Origin: Diplolepis rosae | Lineage: Eukaryota > Arthropoda > Insecta > Hymenoptera > Diplolepididae | Direction: 5' to 3' | Length of the DNA stretch: 64,000 nt | Assembly (NCBI GenBank): GCA_030998225.1 | Contig: JAPYXD010000677.1 | Span: 11,841,501 to 11,905,500, forward strand | Part shown: positions 29,559 through 42,844 of the stretch, piece after piece | Position numbering within the stretch: position 1 is the stretch's first letter | How the letters are laid out: each line of letters opens with the position of its first letter | Program-made: the position numbers and the translations under genes | Notes under the pieces: generated by a model | Database searches by the model: none | Told to the model about the DNA's origin: nothing | What the model saw: only the letters and a program-made list of their open reading frames with translations

Positions 29559-31550
29559 ATTCTACATCTTTGTGCCCAAAATACATTAAATTTCTTAGGA
29601 AATTTTGCAAATGGTAGAGATAATAGAAACGGATGTAGATAACAGTGTTGGGAAAATTTCTCTATAAAAAGTAACTGGTTACCGTCACAGTTACTTTACC
29701 AAAAAAGTAACTGCTTATAGTTACAGTTACTGGTGAAAGTAACTTGAGTTACTTTAGAAGTTACTTTTCATATACCCCCCCCCCCCCTCTCACCTAATTT
29801 TTCAATCCAAAAAGATTGAAATAAAATCAAAAAGAACGCAAGCGCCATATAGATAATCTTTTGTTTTCACGCCGCGCGCAATTTTTAAAATTCTCATCCT
29901 TTGTATAAAAGCAATCAAAAGAAAGATATACAAAAAAATACAAAGTAACGAAAAAGTAACTGAAAAAAAGTTACTAGTTACTGGGAAGATAGTAACAAAG
30001 TTACGTTACAGTTACTTTTTCAAAAAAGTAACTCGTTAAAGTTACAGTTACTGGTGGAAGTAACTTGAGTTACTTTTCATATCCCCCTCACCCCCCACCT
30101 AATTTTGCAATCCGGAAAAATTGAAATAAAATCAAAACAAGCACGTAAGCGCGATATCGATAATCTTTTGTTTTTACTCCGCGCGCAATTTTTAAAATTC
30201 TCATCCTTTGTATAAAAGCAATCAAAAGAAAGATATACAAAAAAAACAAAGTAACGAAAAAGTAACTGAAAAAAAGTTACTAGTTACTGGGAAGATAGTA
30301 ACAAAGTTACGTTACAGTTACTTTTTCAAAAAAGTAACTCGTTAAAGTTACAGTTACTGGTGGAAGTAACTTGAGTTACTTTTCATATCCCCCTCACCCC
30401 CCACCTAATTTTGCAATCCGGAAAAATTGAAATAAAATCAAAACAAGCACGTAAGCGCGATATCGATAATCTTTTGTTTTTACTCCGCGCGCAATTTTTA
30501 AAATTCTCATCCTTTGTATAAAAGCAATCAAAAGAAAGATATACAAAAAAAACAAAGTAACGAAAAAGTAACTGAAAAAAAGTTACTAGTTACTGGGAAG
30601 ATAGTATCGAAGTTACGTTACAGTTACTTTTTCAAAAAAGTAACTTGTTACAGTTACAGTTACTGGTGAAAGTAACTTGAGTTACTTTAGAAGTTACTTT
30701 TCATATCACCTCCCCCCCTCCCCCCACCTAATTTTACAATCCGGAATGATTGAAATAAAATCAAAACCAGCACGTAAGCGCGATATCGATAATCTTTTGT
30801 TTTCACGCCACGCGCAATTTCTAAAATTCTCATCCTTTGTATAAAAGCAATCAAAAGAAAGATATACAAAAAAATACAAAATACGAAAAAGTAACTGAAA
30901 AATAAGTTACCAGTCACTGGGAAAATAGTAATTTAGTTACGTTACAGTTACTTTTTTAAAATAGTAACTCGTTACAGTTACAGTTACTGGTGAAAGTAAC
31001 TTGAGTTACTTTTGAAGTTACTTTTCATACCCCCCCCCCCCCCACCTAATTTTGCAATCCGGAAAGATTGAAATAAAATCAAAACAAGCACGTAAGCGCG
31101 ATATCGATAATCTTTTGTTTTCACTCCGCGCGCAATTTCTAAAATTCTCATCCTTTGTATAAAAGCAATCAAAAGAAAGATATTCAAAAAAATACAAAGT
31201 AACGCAAAAGTAACTGAAAAATAAGTTACCAGTTACTGGGAAAATAGTAATTAAGTTACGTTACAGTTAATTTTTTCGAAAAGTAATGAAGTTACTGAAA
31301 AAGTTACAAGTAACGTAACTTTTAAAGTAACTTCGTTACTTTTAACGAGTTGCTACCTAACACTGGTAGATAGACTACTTTTGGTTTTGACAATGACAAA
31401 ATTTTCCGATATATATTGCTAAAATTGAACTTTTTTTCAATTTTGAAACCAAAGGTAGTTTATCTACGTCCGTTTTTATAGTTTACCATTTCCCAAATTT
31501 TGAGAAGAAAATGTTATGTAATTTTGACACAAACATGTAGAAACCTAAAA
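29559..31550. repeat. Foldback element split by a later insertion
   Basis: Left arm TCTACATCTTTGTG ... GCAAATGGTAGAG ... AACGGATGTAGATA, right arm TTTATCTACGTCCGTTTTTA ... GTTTACCATTTCC ... ACATGTAGA. The two arms match only if 29643-31365 is removed, which shows the insertion order. Confidence 0.7.
29643..31365. mobile_element. hAT-like non-autonomous element with a GTAAC / 300-bp satellite
   Basis: Ends are CAGTGTTGGG and CCTAACACTG. The 8 bases outside are GTAGATAA (29635-29642) and GTAGATAG (31366-31373), a probable 8-base target duplication as in hAT transposons. The inside is about five tandem units of 295-335 bases, each with GTAACT-type blocks, a C run, CACCTAATTTTGCAATCCGG, GCGCGATATCGATAATC and TTCTCATCCTTTGTATAAAA. 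No transposase frame. Confidence 0.8.
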
Positions 31551-34500
31551 TCAATAAAATCTTCTAATCTGCTAAATATCACATGTATTTAATCAGTGGT
31601 GGTATCGTATTTCAACAACTTAAAGTTACGAGCAATTTACAGATAAAAGTTCGCGATAATCACTTTCTTAATCTGAATTCGCGAAATTCATTAAGAACCA
31701 GCGACCATTCGTTGAATTATAGGGAGTTTCGCTGATTCAGATTTAGAGAGCACTAGAATTTAGTAAAGAAAATTTGAAACATGAGATTTTATTGAATTTT
31801 ATAAAATTGTGGACCAATTTAATTGAGATCAAAGAAAATTGGTGATATTTTAGTGAACCCGATAGCAGTAAATTGGCGCCAAGTGATGAGAGTTGCAGTA
31901 TTTATTGCTCGTAACTATAGTTCTAATTACTGTTTACCAAAACAAGACAGGCACAAATTTACTAGCTAAGCGAGAAATGCCAGCAGTGCCCCCGCAGCTA
32001 GCACGGATTCGAGTCAAGTCGGGCTGCATGCCGAGATTACTAGGCGCTCGTCACTAGAATTTAATTCATATTAATCAAAACATGATTAGCTCTCGAAAAG
32101 TAAATCCTCGAATACTTGAGTTTCAATTAAACTGGAGCTAATTCAAGATTGAAATAGCATAATTCTCCATCCGCGAGTGCCATTTGGCACGTGCCAATTG
32201 TATGAAATCTCTGATTACCTTTTCACCAAAAAAGTCTAGGGATTTTTAAAAACAAAACTCAGCTCCATCCACGTCTTTCAGGTTTTGAATAAAATTTCAA
32301 AATTTTCACATTACTTCATACCTGAGAAATCCTAGAAAATTCAGTTTCTATAAAATCATCAGGAAGGGAAATTTTTTTTATAGATTGTTTTCAAAATTGC
32401 GAAATACATGAAGTGCTAGATTTGAAATTTTAAGATAATAATTGAAGAATGCTTAAGAAAAACGAATTTGAATTTCTGTTCAACAAAAGTCATCTTTTTT
32501 CATTACTTTGAATTTACCCTTTTTATTATTTATTGAATTTATCTTTTGTAAGTTTGAATTCTCTAAATCCGTTAGACCTTTTTGAAATTTCTCAAAATCA
32601 TTAAAAAACCTTTCTAAACTTATTTTTTGCAAAAACTACATTTTTTTATGAATAACTTTTAACTTGTTAAATTTGGTAACAATATATTTTAAAAAATTGG
32701 AAATAATTATGATAATTTCCAACATTTTTAAATATTGAAGTAAAAAAATATATTTGAAATTGACATGAAGTTACTTTATCATACCTACTCTTCCACTGCT
32801 ATTATTTTAGAAGTTAGCATACTAATTAGTGACGTCACTTTCAGCTAAAAATTTGATAAATTTTGGCGCGAAATTTGAATGGCTGGATTTTATTTTTTCA
32901 ACTAAAAAAATGTTTTAATATTTATCAAATTTCAGGAACATCTCTGCTGAATATTACTTGAATATAAAAACAATTCAACCAAAAGATTCCACAAAATTGA
33001 AAAAAAGTAAAGTAATGAGTGATATCTGGGCAAAGGAAATAAGGCTAGAGGGGTGATTTGTAAATCCATTACACTGTTAATGATAATATATCGCGTCTAC
33101 AGTTGCTTCAAGAAATAAGGCCGTAGTGCAAATGTTAGCCAAGTTTATCTTTTGCGAGTACGAAACGTCTGGAGTGCATACATTGGTTGTACTTGAAGTA
33201 ACATATATAAGCGATGTCTTCCGAAATGCAAGCAGAGCTGTCTGATTTGTCAAGCTAATTAGAATGAATTTATCTTGCTTTTAATAAGGTACATTTTATA
33301 GTTGAGAATGAAATGTAGTTGCTTCACACTATGTAGCCATATTTTCTTCATGAGATGATCTCCACTTGCCAAAAGCAAAGGAAGGGTCAATTTCATATTT
33401 CACTTTATTTCATTCTTCCTGAATGTATCTAACACAGATAAATTGAAATCCCAAAAAAGGACAAAAGTGAGAATATCAATAATTATTAGGATTGCAAATA
33501 AATTCTCAAATAATAAATTTCATATTGCTTATGTTGTTCCTTTTTTATTGAAATGCGAGAGGACAAATTTTCTTTTCGAAGAAATTGAGTGAATCACTGA
33601 AAAGGTAATTCTATCTGAAATTGGCAATGACACAGATCGTTTTAATGTTGGTGATTTGGCAAACGTAATTGTGGTGGACAATGCGGCTTGAGACAGCACT
33701 TGACATTAACAAGTGATTCAAAGTTTAACAATGTTTAGACAAGCTTTCGAACTTGCACTCTCGTTTGTACGATTCAATGTATCAATCTATCTTATTCAAT
33801 TCGATTCTCAAATGTGGTGTTAAAGTAATCAGAGATAGTCTTTGATATGAAAACAATATAATTATACAATTTTCTTCATGGGGTATTTAGAGACATAAGT
33901 ACAAAAATTCGAGGATACTTTTCGAGCAAATCTAAATTCATGACTGCACTTTTAGAGTCGTGACACTTCTACGTTATTAATCACTAAACAGGAACGATTA
34001 ATTATCCTAATAATTTAATGAGAATGGTTTCTGACTCGTTTTAAATCCAAAAGTGCGATCTTGACCAGTAACATGTATCGCACATGACAATTATGACCAG
34101 AATACAATCACACATTATCACAACATTTCACAAAATATCTAAAAGTATTACTATTCTATCTATTTTTAATCATTAAGGTTTCATTAAGTCCCAAGTTTAA
34201 ATGGATTCCTCTCGAACTGAATATTAACCAAATTTTATGTGGATATCTTTCCACAATCCTCATTTTCTTTACCTCAATTCATCAAAATGCCATGAAATCA
34301 TTTCTGAAGTTCTAATCTTTTATGATCTTGATTATCTGCGATCGTTATTAGGATCGAGAGAAATAAGTAATTAAAACCAAACTGAAGCACTGTTATTAAA
34401 AAGCAATCAGATTAATTAAGATGAAATCAATTAACAATTTTAAATCACATCAAGGAAATAATTTCTCGAGATGAAAATGACGTTTGTAGGATGATTTTGT

Positions 34501-34616
34501 TCATTTACCTTGCCATGAGTCAATAAGTCGACGAATAATTTTTGCCCCTGCAAAGGGAAGGTTTTTCTGAAAAATGTCCGCCATTTCCTCATGCTCGTCT
34601 CTGTGATTTTCCACAG

Positions 34617-34652
34617 GTAAAATTACGGCCCGGTGAGGTGGTAGATACAAAG
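34617..34652 (+). CDS. bt: Projectin alternative exon, RPGE type, copy b
   Basis: 12 codons, VKLRPGEVVDTK. Acceptor GATTTTCCACAG, donor AAG|GTGAGA as in copy a. Confidence 0.8.
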
Positions 34653-35091
34653 GTGAGATTTGTGTTCGCTATAACACAAAGCTTACCAAATCATCCCCAG
34701 CAACATATTTCGCATCCCTTCATTTCTTTCACATTCAGTCATACATACAATTATTCATGCATTATCAAATGTATATACCATCACAATTTCATAAGAAATT
34801 TCAGTTCTTGGGAAAGAAACCATTACTTTTCCTAATATATCATATATTTGCAGTAATCGATTTTGTCGGTCAAAATTCTAAACTTTCATATTCAACCCTG
34901 ACGAAAGTTTCAAAAACTAAGCGGGAAAACTTTTTGAATCTTGTCCGATGCAAATCGGTCAGAAATCAATTCGATTTAACCTGATACAATCGAGATTAGT
35001 CCGAACCAGTCAGAATGATTCCATTTTGAAATTCGGATGGAATCATCCCAAGCTCGGATTGATTCATATTCATTCGGATTGACGTCTCTGA

Positions 35092-35693
35092 TTAAGGGGA
35101 TCTGCACCTATAATATGTTTTGAGTTTAGACCTTCCATATAATTTTTTGGGGCTTTGGTTTTTTTTTTAATTTCCGCACTCTTATGTATTTTTAAACTAA
35201 AAATTTTTGGGCATTTTCTTGAGATTTTTTGACTTTTAACAACTTTTTTGTTTTTAACCAATTTTCATAATTCTTTTTTTATTTTGTTCCTTACAATGTG
35301 TAGCAACTTTCTGGGAATGGAAAATAAGGTAACATGACTGAAAAAAAAGTTACAAATAAAATAAATAAAATAAAATATCCCAAAAGATAAACAAATAATT
35401 TTTTGTAGTTATTTTTTTTAGCTAGAGTTCTTTTCATACTGAAAAAGTTGCTACACATTGTAAGGAACAAAATAAAAAATAAATCATGACAAATGGTAAA
35501 AAAAACAAAAAAGTTATTCAAAGTCAAAAAATGCCCAAAAAATTCAAAAATTTTAGTTTAAAAATACATAAGGGTGTTGGAATATTGAAAAAAAACCATA
35601 TCCTTTCTAAATAAAGGTACTTAAAATTTAAAAAATCATATGGAAGGTCTAAACTCAAAAAATAAAAATATTAAAGGTGGCGGATCCCCTTAA
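35092..35693. repeat. Foldback element, family FB3 copy 2
   Basis: Begins TTAAGGGGATCTGCACC and ends GTGGCGGATCCCCTTAA. GTTTAGACCTTCCATATAAT is mirrored by ATATGGAAGGTCTAAAC. Same layout as 8708-9337. Confidence 0.8.
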
Positions 35694-35839
35694 ATTGAAA
35701 ATCAATAATATACGAAAACAAAAATATTTGTCAAAAATTACTAAAACATTTGGAAACGTATGATAAATTCTTAAGCTAACTTTTTTCTAATAATTCAACA
35801 TTTATTAGGATTTCTATTATGGAATACGCTAAATTTGTA

Positions 35840-35998
35840 CACAACATTTTTTCTACAGAAAGTGTTTTTTACAGAAAATACAAAGATTTAGTTTAGTCGG
35901 GAACCAAAATTCGGAAGATAGTTTCCGATTTTGGTTTCTAATTAAAATATATTTTTATATTTACTGTAAAAAACACTGTTTGTAGAAAAAATTTTGTG
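35840..35998. repeat. Small foldback
   Basis: CACAACATTTTTTCTACAGA followed by AAGTGTTTTTTACAG is mirrored by CTGTAAAAAACACTG and TTTGTAGAAAAAATTTTGTG. Confidence 0.65.
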
Positions 35999-36427
35999 AA
36001 TAAATGAAACAGAATCTCAATCAGAAATTGAACTGATAATTTAATCCATGAAATGGATTACTGCAGGAATTTATTGCAACAACTTTTGTATATAATGTTC
36101 TGATCATTATTATCATTATAATCGTTTTCATTATCACTGAATTCAACATGATCATCACATTTGAAACACGGAAGTAAATGGGTTAAAAATTCAAAGCGCT
36201 AATGCAAAAAATAATAAAATAATAATAATTAAAACCTTATACTTTTAGCATTTTATTGAAGCTGCTGCTGAAATCACTGCTATCAACGCTATTGCTATTT
36301 GCCTATTTTTGTCAGGATTTATTTACACGTTTCGATGAAGCGGTAACATTCAATTATTTCCCTAACGCACTTCCCATCTTTCTTATAAATCGAATTTCTG
36401 ATCAGTTTCTTTTTTTCCGGAAAACAG

Positions 36428-36460
36428 ACCCGCGGGCGACCTGGCGAACTTCAAGATAAG
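36428..36460 (+). CDS. bt: Projectin alternative exon, RPGE type, copy c
   Basis: 11 codons, TRGRPGELQDK, phase 0. Acceptor CCGGAAAACAG, donor AAG|GTTAGC. The most diverged of the three RPGE exons. Confidence 0.65.
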
Positions 36461-37344
36461 GTTAGCCACTGTAAAGATTTTTTCTTTATCAGTCTTAAAT
36501 GCATTTATTGTATATACATGTTTATTCCTGCAGAGTTTTTGACTCAACATCTCCAGTATTAGATAAAAAATTTTCAATCAAATAAATCTTTGATTAAAAA
36601 TTTAGATTTCTTTGCTGAGAAGTTGAGTCTCCAATTTTTTGTATTTCGTGATTAATATTTTTCATTTGGAAGGAGATATTTGTATATATTTATGTACAAC
36701 CTTTTTGTATAGATTGAAACCTTTTGTGTTCACAATTTATGTGTATATATCATTGTAGATGAGTTGAATGTCGCACCAATTCGGACATGATGATATTTGC
36801 AGTTCTTTTTATTTTCTTCAAGTTTATTAATCATTTGACAAATTAATTTTCCAAGATATGTATATTTTTATTTATTTATTGGAGTTTTTAGTAATTTTAA
36901 AATTGTCCGTTGTTCATCATGTCCGTTCTCTTTGTATACATACCTTTGTCATTTGTAAATAATCTTATTGTTATTGTAGTTTAGAAGTATATTTAAGCGA
37001 ATTCCCAATGTTCGCCTTTTCCGTTTTTAGACAGCCAATAGGAAACAATCCGTGAGATTTCCCCATTCTTTTTCCTCCACTTAGTTAGCAATAAGGTAAA
37101 ATATATTTTTTTGGAAATACTTGTACGTTCAGTAGGAAGTGCATAATTACACAATTCAATTATTATTATTCAAAAGTATTCAAGTATTTCCAATTTAATA
37201 TTTTCAAAAACGAATAAGAAGGACTTGCTATTTCTGAATTAAGTTATTATTATTCATTATTATTATTGAAGGGGTAATTAATTTTTAAAAAATAATTAAT
37301 TCAAGGTATCTTTATTACTTGATAGAAAATAAATTTCTTTGAAC

Positions 37345-38244
37345 GAAAAATTATTTTTCTGGGTGTAGTGATATCATTACATTTCACATTAGAAACTGAC
37401 GCTTTTTTAAAATAATGAATATATTTTCCTGGTTTCGGGAATAGAAAATGAATGATTATGACGAACTAATTTTACATAAAATGAAAGTTTTGTGATTGAC
37501 AAGAATCCTTCTAATTTTTTTCTAAGGTAATGCAACTGTATAATTATACTCTGCATTATAATTAATGTAGAGGATTATTGATGATTAACTCTTAAGGTAG
37601 TTCATCAGCAAAAGTTAGACCTCATGTAAAAATAAATAATTTTTTGTAACAATAGTAATATTATTATTGAAGGGATCACTTGAAAGAAAAGAGATTGTTT
37701 TCAAGAAAAAAATTTGAAACATGCAAAAATAATACATTTAACAAATTTTATTTCTACCCGAACTTTTTTCCTTATCGCATCATACAAAATGTTTAAAAAT
37801 GATGTGATTCTAATAAATCACGGATCATTTTTTCAGAAAAAAGATTCTCTACAACTTAATCGTTTCCAATTTTCTAAAATGAATAAATTATTACCAAATC
37901 CAACAATTTGTTTATAAGAATTTTGTTTTGGAAAATTGTTTTTCAATGGTTTCAGCAATCAAATAAATTGGGAACGGTAAAGTTGTGAAGATTTTTTTCC
38001 TAATAAAATGTTTCGTGATTTATTAGAATCGCATAATTTTGTTAAATTTGATATAAAGCGTTAAGTAAAAAAGTTCGGCAAAAATAAAATTCGTTAAATA
38101 CATTATTTTTCTGCATTTCATATTTTTTTCATGGAAAATAATTTTTCCTCTTTCAAATCATCCCTTCAATAATAATATCGCTATTTTCGAAAGCAAAATT
38201 ATCTATTTTTACCTGAGGTCTAATTTTCATGGATGAAGTACCTT
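37345..38244. repeat. Intronic duplicated block, copy 2 (includes FB2-type foldback 37593-38244)
   Basis: Same order of sequence as 19431-20344, 18 kb upstream. Starts GAAAAATTATTTTTCTGGGT and ends with GATGAAGTACCTT. Confidence 0.8.
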
Positions 38245-39730
38245 AATAGATTTTAGTCGAATTTTTGCAAAGAGATATAGCTATCATTTCTTTTTATCGA
38301 TCTCACAATTCATAAATAGCAAAGATCCTACCTTTGTACCTTTGAGCTAATCACCAATATTTCCTAAGCTTCCAAGCCTAAAACTTATTAATAGAATCCT
38401 CTATCTTTAAATCCCACTGACCAATCCTTTTATTATATATTTGTAATCACTCCTGATTACTAAACCGTTCTATAAAGAGCCTGCGGTAGAGTCATCTTCA
38501 CACCTGTACTATAATTCTTTCCTAATTACAAAACTGCAACGTGCTGTGGGTGTATCTGCCATTCGAAGAGAAAATATTATTATTCCACTTATTACAGACT
38601 TCATGTACCTGGCGATAATCCAGAATCCAATTTGCAGCTGATCATAAAATCAGAGCGTGGGAACATTAATTAATAGATACTTTTCTATTACACAATCCAG
38701 AATTTTAAAATTCTGAACAGAAAGCCAATTGGATATTTAGAAGAATATCAATGCCTTCATAACGATAATCTATTGATTGCCTTATCAACTTTCAATTTCA
38801 ATTTAGACTTATCTTAGCTTTCAACTATTCGCAGCCAGGGTGATTCATTACACCAGATTGGATGAAACAGTTAGTCAATTCGGTGCTTAGACTTACGGAA
38901 TAGCATCCTTGGTCTACAACCAGAATAGCAGAGGATAGGCTAAACCTTTTGAAATCTATCATATAGTTCAGATTAATTTATCTCATGACTGATTTTAAAT
39001 TATGAAAACTATAATTGCATTCGAATAGTTTCTATTTTCTTCTTGGGAGCAAATTCCTGCAATGAAATGATCTCGAACGGTAATTTTCATTTCACAGGTT
39101 CTGAAAAATCTTTTATCAATTTCTACACATCACGTTGCGTTTTCTTTCCAATATCCAATATAATCTCTTGTCTTTTAATCCAATCTATCAACTTACTACA
39201 ATCTTTCACTGTAATTTAATCGAACATTGTAACTTCATTAAAAAGTGCTTTAATAATCTGTGCTTATATATATTTTTCACGTGAAATTAATTCATGAAGT
39301 GATAAACCCTACTTTTGTGTTACTATCCATATCTAAATGTTGCACTTCATGTACATAGACATATTATTCATCTAGTTCATTCTCATAGATCACAAGTAAT
39401 TTGTACATTTATACGTGTATATTCGTGAAGCACATCCATTTACCATATATGTACATAATCATACGTGTTTTTAAGATGGCGTACACATGTACACGACCGT
39501 CCATAATACGATTGTACAACGTATTCCTGGTTATATGTGTTCAACCTTCTGTAGATTAACATTATTCAACCTTATACACCTTTTACCGGCTACGCGTCCT
39601 CAAGGGAATCCACGTGTCTCGTCCAATTCAAGTGTTCTGTCCAAAGTCCTTATGTTTCTATGCTTAGAAAACCTATTTTTTTCATTCTATACACTAGAGA
39701 AGTAATAAAAACAGCGAGGGGTTAATCATC

Positions 39731-39898
39731 CCTGTAGAAAAAAATAATTGAACCTGGTTGGAATCGATTAATCTGTTGAAGCCATTTCAGATAGATCGTT
39801 GAAACCGATTTAATAAATCGGATCGAATGAACTTTCTGAAATGGATTCATTCAGATTAAAGGGTCAAAATCGGGTTCAATTGTTTTTTTCTAGAAGGG
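39731..39898. repeat. MITE-like element, CTTGTAGAAAA family copy 1
   Basis: Starts CCTGTAGAAAAAAATAATTG and ends CAATTGTTTTTTTCTAGAAGG; the centre is ACCGATTTAATAAATCGG. Other copies at 44785 and 46145. Confidence 0.75.
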
Positions 39899-39934
39899 CA
39901 CTCTTGTAGTCTGGTGTGCATCTTCCTTGTAATC

Positions 39935-41245
39935 TTTGAAATGTCTTGCAAATCTTTTTCAATTCAATTTTTTTTTCAATTTTTCAATTTAATTATCGCT
40001 GGAATAATTCATATAATTTGATAGAATTTCCATCGGCTAAATATGAATAATCATATACAATTTTATCATAACAAATTTCGTTGTTAATTTCAATTAAAAA
40101 TTTTGATAAGAATTCGATGAAAAATATCTTTGACTAATTCCTGCCAAGTATTTTACTGAGAAAATGATCTTTATATTACTTTCCATCAGCTGACAATAAT
40201 ATCTTTTATCAAGAAAATTTTTAAAAAGAATTTTTATCGAGTGTTGAACAATTAAAATATCAAATTCCATTCGCAGAAATCTTTATAAAATTCAGAAAAC
40301 GCATAAAAAGTAACAGAAAGTAAAAAATGTTTCACAAAATTAAATTTAAGGGCTTCTAATACTTGTAATTATTTTTCAATTCATTTTAATTATCGCTAGA
40401 ATAATTCATATAATTTGATAGAATTTCTATCGGCTAAATATGAATAATCATATACAATTTTATCATAACAAATTTTTTTGTCAATTTCAATTAAAAATTT
40501 TTATTAGAATTGGATGGAAAACATCTTTGATTAATTTCTGCCAAGTATTTTATTGAGAAAATGATCTTTATATTACTCCCTATCATCTGAAAATAATCTC
40601 TTTTATCAAGAAAATTTCGAAAAAGAATTTTTATCGACTATTCAAATAGTAAAATATTAAATTTTATTCGCAGAAATCTTTAAGAAATTTAGAAAACGCA
40701 TAAAAAGTAACATAAAGTAAAAAATGTTTGAAAAAATTAAATTTAAGGTCTTCTAATACTTGTAATTATTGTAATGTCTTTGTAATTCTTTTTCGATTTA
40801 TTTAAATCACAGCTAGAAAGAATCATACCTTTTGATAGAATTTCCGCCGACTAAATATGAATAATCATATACAATGTTATCGTAAAAAATTTCGTTGTCA
40901 ATTTCAATTAAAAATTTTGATAAGAATTCGATAAAAAACATTTTTGATTTATTTCTGCCAAGTATTTTGATGAAAAGATGATAAAATTCTATGTGGAAAA
41001 AATTCGATCGTATTCTATCATTCTTTAAAGCAAATTCTTTTGACATTCCATTAAGTATTTAGATTTGAATATTATAAAATTTTATTTGTAAAAATTTATA
41101 TTACTTCCTATTATCTGACGAAAATCTCTTTTATTAAACAAATTTTCACAAAAGATTTTTATCGATTATTTAAATAGTAAAATATTAAATTCCATTTGCA
41201 GAAATCTTTATAAAATTAAGAAAACGTATAAAAATGAACAACAAT
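39935..41245. repeat. Tandem repeat, three units of about 400 bases
   Basis: ATAATTCATATAATTTGATAG starts recurring at about 40003, 40401 and (diverged) 40817. Units share ATATGAATAATCATATACAA, CTGCCAAGTATTTT, TTTTATCAAGAAAATTT and CGCAGAAATCTTTA. The third is interrupted near 40976-41095 by extra sequence. Confidence 0.8.
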
Positions 41246-42621
41246 GCAAAATTTAATTTTTGACAAAATTTCTTAATGAAAAAAATCGTACAGATATCGA
41301 TGGAAATTTTAACGCGATGGTATTCAAACAAATTTGATTCAATTTAATAGATTTCTCATCCATTTTTTCGATGACATTAATTTGATTGGGAAAAATAAAT
41401 GGAATTTTGTTTACAATATCTCGGTAAAATTTTCCAGCAGAGAATCTTAAAATATACAATATTATAAAATAAACAGCTTTATAATCCTTTGCAATAATTT
41501 GTAAATTTTATAGAAATTGTTTAAATATGTTTTTGGAACATCAACATCATTTAAAAACATTGCAATCACTTCAAACATCGTAATTTTTCAACTAAAAGAT
41601 GTACATCGGAGATCTGAGAAATATAATATAACCCCTCGTATGGCAAAACCTTTGTTGAAACTTATGAGAATGATTCAGTAATCAACTGCTATTAAAAATC
41701 TCTAAGATTTCGAGAGTAAAAATTGCAAACTGAATCATAAATTTATTATTGCAACAATAATATTCTCAACAGTTTTTGCTCTTAAAATCCCTTGTAATAT
41801 AATATATTGGCGATAAATATATTGCCAATTGTTTTTAATTATAGAAAATAGTTTATAATTTAATTCACAAGTTCACGATAAGAATAATACTTTTATAATT
41901 TTGCTAAAAAGTCCAGAAGTACCAAGTAGGAAATGAACTATCACTCAGTTTTAGAATAGATCAAATAATTATAAAGTGTTGTTCCTATTCTAATTTTGGT
42001 TTTTCTGTTTCTTAATGGATCGTCGAAAATGGTTCTTGGAGAGAAATTTGGAAGGTCCTTGAACTCGTTGTGGCCGAATATCACAAACATACTGACCCCC
42101 TGTGCTATAATGTTAGCACCCTAAAACCTGATAATACGACATTGATAATATTTGTAACTAACGAAATCAGCTACATCATAGTGTTAACATAAAGTGACTG
42201 ACAAAACTTCTTACTTAAACTTATTATTTAACAAGGCAACCCTAACCCGGTAGAGTGATTAACCCGATCGACAAGACGATCAATTAAACGTCCATGTGAC
42301 GTGACTAATAGCTATAAACTTTATATTGAAATGACTTTTGCGATTATCAGGTTGTATAAAGTAAAAAATTAGATCCAATTAGTATTTAAGTTTCTACTTA
42401 TATTTTTATTCATAAGGGTTTTAATAATCTTGCTTGTTAAATAAATTCAAGCAATTATACATCTATTGAGTTTTGAAAGAGATATGAAAAGGTAAGTCAG
42501 AGTTGAATTTCAAGTGGTCGCAAAAGTCATTCATGTTCTTGCTTCAAGCTTCTTGGAGAAGCTTTTTTAGAGGAAGGGAAAATCCATATTTTTCTAACTA
42601 TTTTAATTGTAATTGACTTAG

Positions 42622-42769
42622 CGACGTCGTCCGAGCACGGACATTAGAAGACCCAGCGTGGCGGACCTCGAGAATTTAATCAACACACCAAGCACACCTC
42701 TTAAAGATGTTGGAAATGGAGGACCACCGCAGATTGTCGACTACCAACAATCCTATGCTGCGACTGAAG
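42622..42769 (+). CDS. bt: Projectin exon: RRRPS linker before Ig9
   Basis: 49 codons plus one base (phase 0 to phase 1). Contains [19 protein letters not shown], then [16 protein letters not shown] and YQQSYAATE. This conserved projectin linker ties the PEVK region to Ig9; it restores the phase-1 junctions used by the Ig and Fn3 exons. Two R-R-P-S sites could be phosphorylated (inference). Confidence 0.93.
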
Positions 42770-42844
42770 GTATAAAATTGTCATTAAAAAAAATTTTAAT
42801 CATATTGATTTTCAATAGTGACTTCCCCAGCGGACCCGGTCAAG

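Larger units (their letters stand above)
28843..34616. other. Intron of 5.8 kb with a nested satellite element
   Basis: Contains the foldback 29559-31550 with the hAT-like element inside it. The rest (28843-29558 and 31551-34616) shows no exon or repeat that I can support. Confidence 0.55.
34653..36427. other. Intron with two foldback elements
   Basis: Holds foldback FB3 (35092-35693) and the smaller inverted repeat 35840-35998. A 9-codon candidate exon starts at 36315 (see findings). Confidence 0.6.
36461..42621. other. Intron of 6.2 kb with duplications
   Basis: Contains duplicated block copy 2 (37345-38244), a MITE (39731-39898) and a threefold 400-base tandem repeat (39935-41245). 38250-39700 and 41250-42600 show nothing I can support apart from weak ORFs. 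Confidence 0.55.

Noticed and set aside
31970..32050. GC-richer stretch with a B-box-like GGATTCGAGTC
   Set aside because: No tRNA cloverleaf or A box could be made; at most a tRNA-derived SINE remnant.
39487..39705. 72-codon plus-strand ORF in a long intron
   Set aside because: No recognisable domain, no splice sites in matching phase, composition like surrounding intron.
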